A stretch of DNA of 16,100 nucleotides from an uncultured Clostridia bacterium (GTDB taxonomy: Bacteria; Bacillota; Clostridia; Christensenellales; Borkfalkiaceae): the NCBI GenBank assembly GCA_947587775.1, contig CANPYD010000011.1:1-16100 (forward strand). The letters run 5' to 3'. The notes under the pieces were generated by a model that saw only the letters and a program-made list of their open reading frames with translations, was not told the origin of the DNA and searched no databases. Below are positions 12,652 to 16,100 of this stretch, in pieces. The position numbers were made by a program, and so were the translations under genes. Each line of letters opens with the position of its first letter. Position 1 is the stretch's first letter.

Positions 12652-14613
12652 ATGGAACACTGCGATTTCAAATTGAAGGCGCCCTTTGCGCCGACGGGAG
12701 ACCAGCCCGAGGCGATCAAAAGCCTCACCGAGGGCGTCCTCGACGGGATCCGCACGCAGGTGCTCGTCGGGGTCACGGGGAGCGGCAAGACGTTCACCAT
12801 GGCGAATGTCATCCAAAACGTCGGGCGGCCGACCCTCGTCATCGCGCACAATAAGACGCTTGCGGCGCAGCTCTGCAATGAGTTCCGCGCCTTTTTTCCC
12901 GAAAACCGTGTGGAGTATTTCGTCTCCTATTACGATTACTACCAGCCCGAGAGCTACATTCCCTCGACGGATACCTATATCGAAAAAGATCTCTCCATGA
13001 ACGACGAGATCGACAAGCTCCGCAACGCCGCGACCTGCTCGCTCGGCGAGCGGGACGACGTGATCGTGGTGAGCTCGGTGAGCTGTATCTACGGGCTCGG
13101 CGCCCCCGAGGAGTTTTTCCGCCTCGGCGTCTCCATGCGCCCCGGGCAGGAGATGGCGCGGGACGAGCTCTTATCCCGCCTTGTGGATATCCACTATTCC
13201 CGCAACGACATGGATTTCAAGCGTTCCACCTTCCGCGTGCGGGGGGACGTCGTGGAGATCTTTCCCGCATCCAACTCAGAGGTCGCCGTCCGCGTGGAGT
13301 TTTTCGGCGACGAGATCGACAGGATCTCCGAAGAGGACGTCACGACGGGGAAGATCGTCTCCGAACTCAAACATGCCGTCATTTTCCCCGCGAGCCACTA
13401 CGCCGTGGGGAGCGAAAAGCTCACTTCCGCCCTTGCGATGATCGCACAGGACTTGGAGGGCGAGGTCAAGGCATTCGAGGACGCGGGGAAGCTCCTCGAA
13501 GCGCAGCGGCTCCGCCAGAGGACGGAGCACGACCTCGAGATGATGCGCGAGATCGGGTACTGCTCGGGGATCGAAAATTATTCCCGCTATTTCGACGGAA
13601 GAAGCCCCGGCCAGCCCTCGTTTACCCTTCTCGACTACTTCCCCGAAAATTTCCTCGTCTTTATCGACGAGAGCCACATGACGATCCCGCAGATCCGCGC
13701 CATGTACAACGGCGACAGGGCGAGAAAGATCAATCTCGTCGAGTACGGCTTCCGCATGCAGTCCGCGTACGACAACCGTCCCCTCACCTTTGAGGAATTT
13801 GACGCCCGCGTGCCCCAGCTCATCTGCGTTTCGGCGACCCCCGCGCCCTATGAACTCGGCGAGGCGGGCAACGTCGTCGAACAGCTCATCCGCCCGACGG
13901 GGCTCCTCGATCCTCCCGTGGAAGTCCGTCCCACCAAGGGACAGATCGACGATCTCCTCTCCGAGGTCAACACCGTCGTGAATACGGGCGGGCGGGTGCT
14001 CATCACCACCCTTACCAAGCGGATGGCGGAAAACCTCACCGATTATCTGAAAGAGTCGGGGGTCAAGGTCCGCTATATGCACTCCGACGTCGACACCTTG
14101 GAGCGCATCGACATCATCAACGGCCTGAGGAGCGGGGAATTCGACGTCCTCTGCGGCATCAACCTTTTAAGGGAAGGGCTGGACCTTCCCGAAGTCAAAC
14201 TTGTCGCCATTTTAGATGCGGACAAGGAGGGATTTTTGCGGAGCGAGACCTCTCTCGTGCAGACGATCGGCCGCGCCGCGCGGAACGCGGAGGGCAGGGT
14301 CGTCATGTATGCGGACACGATGACGGGAAGCATGGAACGGGCGATCGGCGAGACCAACCGCCGCCGCAAGATCCAACAGGCGTATAACGAGGCGCACGGG
14401 ATCGTCCCGCGCACCATCGTCAAGGAGATACAGTCCACGCTCTCCATCACGGGAAAGACGAAGAAGGGCGCGGAGATCAAGCAAAAGGATATCCCCGAGG
14501 AGATCGAGAAGCTCAAAGCGCTCATGCGCGTCGCATCGAACGCGCTCGACTTCGAACGCGCCATCGAGATCCGCGAGACCATCAACGAACTGAGAAAGAG
14601 AATGAGGAAGTAA
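12652..14613 (+). CDS. uvrB: UvrABC excinuclease subunit B
   Basis: A 653-residue nucleotide excision repair helicase. UvrB is loaded by UvrA, verifies the lesion and recruits UvrC for incision. Visible are Walker A GVTGSGKT (40-47), the Tyr-rich beta-hairpin region that clamps DNA (about 88-115, YFVSYYDYYQPESYIP), the DESH Walker B box (339-342), later helicase motifs including LREGLDLPEV and the QTIGRAARN segment, and the C-terminal UVR domain (about 618-653) that contacts UvrC. Length is normal. ATG 12652 follows AAGGA by 5 bases; the GTG at 12610 overlapping the previous stop is not used. No LexA-type site (GAAC-N4-GTTC) was found near it. uvrA and uvrC are not in the window. Confidence 0.98.
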   Translation: MEHCDFKLKAPFAPTGDQPEAIKSLTEGVLDGIRTQVLVGVTGSGKTFTMANVIQNVGRPTLVIAHNKTLAAQLCNEFRAFFPENRVEYFVSYYDYYQPESYIPSTDTYIEKDLSMNDEIDKLRNAATCSLGERDDVIVVSSVSCIYGLGAPEEFFRLGVSMRPGQEMARDELLSRLVDIHYSRNDMDFKRSTFRVRGDVVEIFPASNSEVAVRVEFFGDEIDRISEEDVTTGKIVSELKHAVIFPASHYAVGSEKLTSALAMIAQDLEGEVKAFEDAGKLLEAQRLRQRTEHDLEMMREIGYCSGIENYSRYFDGRSPGQPSFTLLDYFPENFLVFIDESHMTIPQIRAMYNGDRARKINLVEYGFRMQSAYDNRPLTFEEFDARVPQLICVSATPAPYELGEAGNVVEQLIRPTGLLDPPVEVRPTKGQIDDLLSEVNTVVNTGGRVLITTLTKRMAENLTDYLKESGVKVRYMHSDVDTLERIDIINGLRSGEFDVLCGINLLREGLDLPEVKLVAILDADKEGFLRSETSLVQTIGRAARNAEGRVVMYADTMTGSMERAIGETNRRRKIQQAYNEAHGIVPRTIVKEIQSTLSITGKTKKGAEIKQKDIPEEIEKLKALMRVASNALDFERAIEIRETINELRKRMRK

Positions 14614-14620
14614 TTGTTCG

Positions 14621-14782
14621 CTTGCTTCCCCTTTTAGGGGAAGTACCCGCGAATCCCCCTCGCTTGCTTCCCCTTTTAGGGGAAGTACCCGCGCAGCGGG
14701 GGATAGGGTTTCTAAAAACCCGGCGTCGGGGAACCCCTCAGTCACCTTGCGGTGACAGCTCCCCCTCAAGGAGGCGCCAAGG
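14621..14782. repeat. Composite multi-hairpin repeat, inverted relative to 5661
   Basis: A half unit (CTTCCCC/GGGGAAG, 14625-14643) precedes a full composite at 14663-14782: CTTG, CTTCCCC/GGGGAAG, CCCGC/GCGGG, GATAGGGTTT, then AACCCCTCA, GTCACC/GGTGAC, and a CTCCCCC-containing stem ending CCAAGG. This is the module order of 5661-5774 read on the other strand, with different stem sequences. Confidence 0.75.
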
Positions 14783-15010
14783 CAACCCCCACCTGACGCG
14801 CTACGCGCGCCACCCGCCCCCTTCAAAGGGGGGCAGGTCTTGCCCCCTCCGTGGGGAGGAGCGGCGCCATGCAGCCCCCTCCGTGGGAGGGGAGGAGCGG
14901 CGCAATTCTTGCTCAACAGTGCGGTGCACTGTGAGCTGCGCCGCGACAGGAGCAGTGGCAACTGCGACGGGCCTTGCGGCGGTACCTGCCGCCCAAGGTA
15001 AGGGGGTGGG
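14783..15010. repeat. Expanded multi-hairpin array
   Basis: Contains CCCCCTT/AAGGGGG (14817-14832), short CCCC/GGGG stems, then three well-formed hairpins: GCTC-A-ACAGTGC / GCACTGT-GAGC (14911-14936), GCAGT/ACTGC (14952-14965) and CCTTG-c-GGCGG / CCGCC-CAAGG (14972-14998). It begins CCCCCACC and ends GGGGGTGGGG, making it an enlarged, inverted relative of 3720-3801. No ORF with a plausible ribosome binding site occurs anywhere in 14614-15425. Confidence 0.65.
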
Positions 15011-15026
15011 GCGAATTCTGAATTAC

Positions 15027-15208
15027 TGCGCGAAGCAAAACCACGCTTTTGCGGCAGCGCACTCAAGTTGCCGAACCCCTTCGACTTCATGTCGTGTGAA
15101 ACAGAACAGGGACGGCCGAATCGCTTTTACAAGGCAAACGCATTAACCCCTCGCTCGTATTTATTTTGAGCGCGCCCCAAAGGCGCAAGCTCAAAAGAAA
15201 TCGAGCGA
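15027..15208 (+). ncRNA. Structured conserved-core element, copy B
   Basis: Four parts in order. Hairpin 0: TGCGC/GCGCA (15027-15031 / 15057-15061) with inner GCAAAA/TTTTGC. Hairpin 1: GCCGAA/TTCGAC (15070-15085). Then TTCA and a 65-nt core (15090-15154). Last is a long hairpin (15151-15208) with stems TCGCTCG/CGAGCGA, ATTT/AAAT, TTTTGAGC/GCTCAAAA and GCGCC/GGCGC, about 24 bp with small bulges. Copy C has the same plan with different stem sequences. I call it a candidate structured RNA; transcription is not shown, the strand is assumed, and it could equally be a mobile DNA repeat. Confidence 0.5.
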
Positions 15209-15224
15209 AACCTTCCAAATCACG

Positions 15225-15409
15225 GCGCGTGGCGGGGTTTCCCCGCCTAAGCGCACCCTATTTGGTACCCTACGGGAACCTTACTGTCGTGTGAAACAGA
15301 AAAGGGACGGCCGAATCGCTTTTACAAGGCAAACGCATTAACCCCTCGCAAATTTCTTTGACCTTGATATGCTGCCCGCAGGGCATTCCAATCATAAAGA
15401 AATTTGCGA
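15225..15409 (+). ncRNA. Structured conserved-core element, copy C, in the nucleotidase leader
   Basis: Hairpin 0: GCGC/GCGC (15225-15228 / 15251-15254) with inner GGCGGGG/CCCCGCC. Hairpin 1: GGT-a-CCC / GGG-a-ACC (15264-15280). Then TTAC and the 65-nt core (15285-15349), which differs from copy B at one base. The long hairpin (15346-15409) has a perfect 14-bp outer stem TCGCAAATTTCTTT / AAAGAAATTTGCGA and an inner TGCCC/GGGCA stem. It ends 5 bases before AGGAGG of the next gene, so it may also act as a leader structure. B and C are separated by only 16 bases. Confidence 0.5.
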
Positions 15410-15425
15410 AATTCAGGAGGCACTT

Positions 15426-16010
15426 ATGAAAATCGCAGTCGATCTGGACGATACGTTGTCCGTCGTGGACCGCGTGACGCGGGCGAGCGGATACATCGAG
15501 CGTTACAATCTTCCCTACAAACTCAAGGACGAGAACGCGCATGCGCTCGTCGAGGTCTTTGACTGGAAAGAAGAGGACGTTCTGAAGTTCGTCCGCGAGG
15601 GCGGCATCACGGTTTTCACGGACGCGGAAGCGCGCAAGGGAGCGCGGGAAGTGCTCACCGCCCTTCGGCAGGCGGGGCATGAGATCGTCGTGCTCACCGC
15701 CCGCCAGCGGGAGTGGTTCGTCAATCCCGAAAAGGTCTCGCGGGACTGGCTGGAAAAGCGCCGCATGCCCTATGACGAGATCGTGGCGGACGTGCCCTTT
15801 TCCCAAAAGGGAAAATATTGCAGGGAAGCGGGGATCCCCGTCCTCATTGACGACAGCGTGACGACCTGTCTCGCCGCGCAGGAGCAGGGCGTGCATGCGA
15901 TCCTGATGGTGGATAAACACAACGTCTCCCGCGCCGCATCGATCCGCTATTCTGCCTCGAACTGGAAGCAGATCGCGGGGATCTTGAATGTATTATTGCC
16001 CAATCTTTGA
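15426..16010 (+). CDS. HAD-superfamily 5'-nucleotidase-like protein
   Basis: A 194-residue haloacid-dehalogenase-fold phosphatase resembling the NT5C/YqfW group of putative 5'(3')-deoxyribonucleotidases. Motif I is VDLDDTL (5-11, nucleophile D6 and acid D8), motif II is VLTAR (89-93, T91), a motif III lysine is probably K128 or K130, and motif IV is LIDDS (140-144). The helical insert after motif I (about 15-70) would be the cap that selects substrate. It may dephosphorylate nucleotides in the cytosol, but HAD substrate prediction is unreliable. ATG 15426 follows AGGAGG (15415-15420) by 5 bases; the frame is open from 15369 but that part lies in the leader hairpin. The leader consists of element copy C, and no promoter is evident. 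Confidence 0.85.
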   Translation: MKIAVDLDDTLSVVDRVTRASGYIERYNLPYKLKDENAHALVEVFDWKEEDVLKFVREGGITVFTDAEARKGAREVLTALRQAGHEIVVLTARQREWFVNPEKVSRDWLEKRRMPYDEIVADVPFSQKGKYCREAGIPVLIDDSVTTCLAAQEQGVHAILMVDKHNVSRAASIRYSASNWKQIAGILNVLLPNL

Positions 16011-16020
16011 GGGCTTCTCG

Positions 16021-16100
16021 GCGCCCCTTGTAGGGGAGCTGGCGTGCTGCCCTTGCGCGGCTGAGGGTTTCTCGGCTCCCCTCTCAGGGGAGCTGGCGCG
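16021..16100. repeat. TTGTA-loop repeat and start of a second copy, cut by window end
   Basis: The first unit has CCCC/GGGG around TTGTA, then GTGC/GCGC around TGCCCTT, then TGAGGGTTT. The GTGC stem still pairs through a G-T (G-U in RNA) wobble. A second unit starts at about 16074 with GCTCCCC/GGGGAGC around TCTCA and runs off the window. Confidence 0.7.

Noticed and set aside
14622..15146. 174-codon plus-strand frame through the repeat region after uvrB
   Set aside because: It consists of translated repeat modules (for example MLPLLGEVPA repeated), lacks a ribosome binding site and crosses several hairpins.
15090..15349. Could the repeated 65-nt core be a CRISPR array?
   Set aside because: Only two tandem copies, a 130-base interval that is itself made of hairpins, a third diverged copy 11 kb away and no cas genes.

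Overview
The window comes from a GC-rich genome using the standard bacterial code (TGA is used as a stop). Family content points to a Clostridia-type Bacillota: a dimeric-type glycyl-tRNA synthetase with a zinc site, a ComF protein with a zinc-finger head, a DegV protein, a PdaB-like deacetylase, AGGAGG-type ribosome binding sites and sigma-A-like promoters. The dense hairpin-rich intergenic repeats resemble what is seen in uncultured gut Clostridia such as Christensenellales, but the genus-level placement is only a guess.

Layout. 1-223: multi-hairpin repeats, then a strong promoter. 263-1561 (+): an acidic zinc-ribbon protein of unknown function and a ComF-type phosphoribosyltransferase, separated by a terminator. 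1565-2509 (-): DegV family protein with its own promoter. 2829-3599 (+): membrane-anchored polysaccharide deacetylase. 3600-4030: repeats, including copy A of a conserved core. 4031-5561 (+): tandem-OB SSB-like protein and a PlsC-type acyltransferase. 5562-5858: repeats and a terminator. 5859-8548 (-): glycyl-tRNA synthetase translationally coupled to a membrane glycosyltransferase. 8549-9085: divergent repeat-filled spacer. 9086-14613 (+): probable five-gene operon: glnS, a duplicated CvpA-like membrane protein, two paralogous small helix-turn-helix/TM proteins, and uvrB. 14614-15425: 812 bases of repeats with two tandem copies (B, C) of the conserved element. 15426-16010 (+): HAD-family nucleotidase-like protein. 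16011-16100: repeats.

The genes are mostly housekeeping (translation, repair, envelope) and I see no defence or metabolic island. The most unusual content lies between the genes. First, a unit of about 185 nt has a nearly invariant 65-nt core (64/65 identical in B and C) flanked by hairpins whose sequences differ completely between copies while their positions and endpoints are kept. That is a pattern expected of a structured RNA. Second, there is a mosaic family of short hairpin arrays with substitutions that preserve pairing. Third, a 157-bp element has near-perfect inverted termini, with related copies elsewhere. No transposase, reverse transcriptase or nuclease gene that could move these elements lies in the window.
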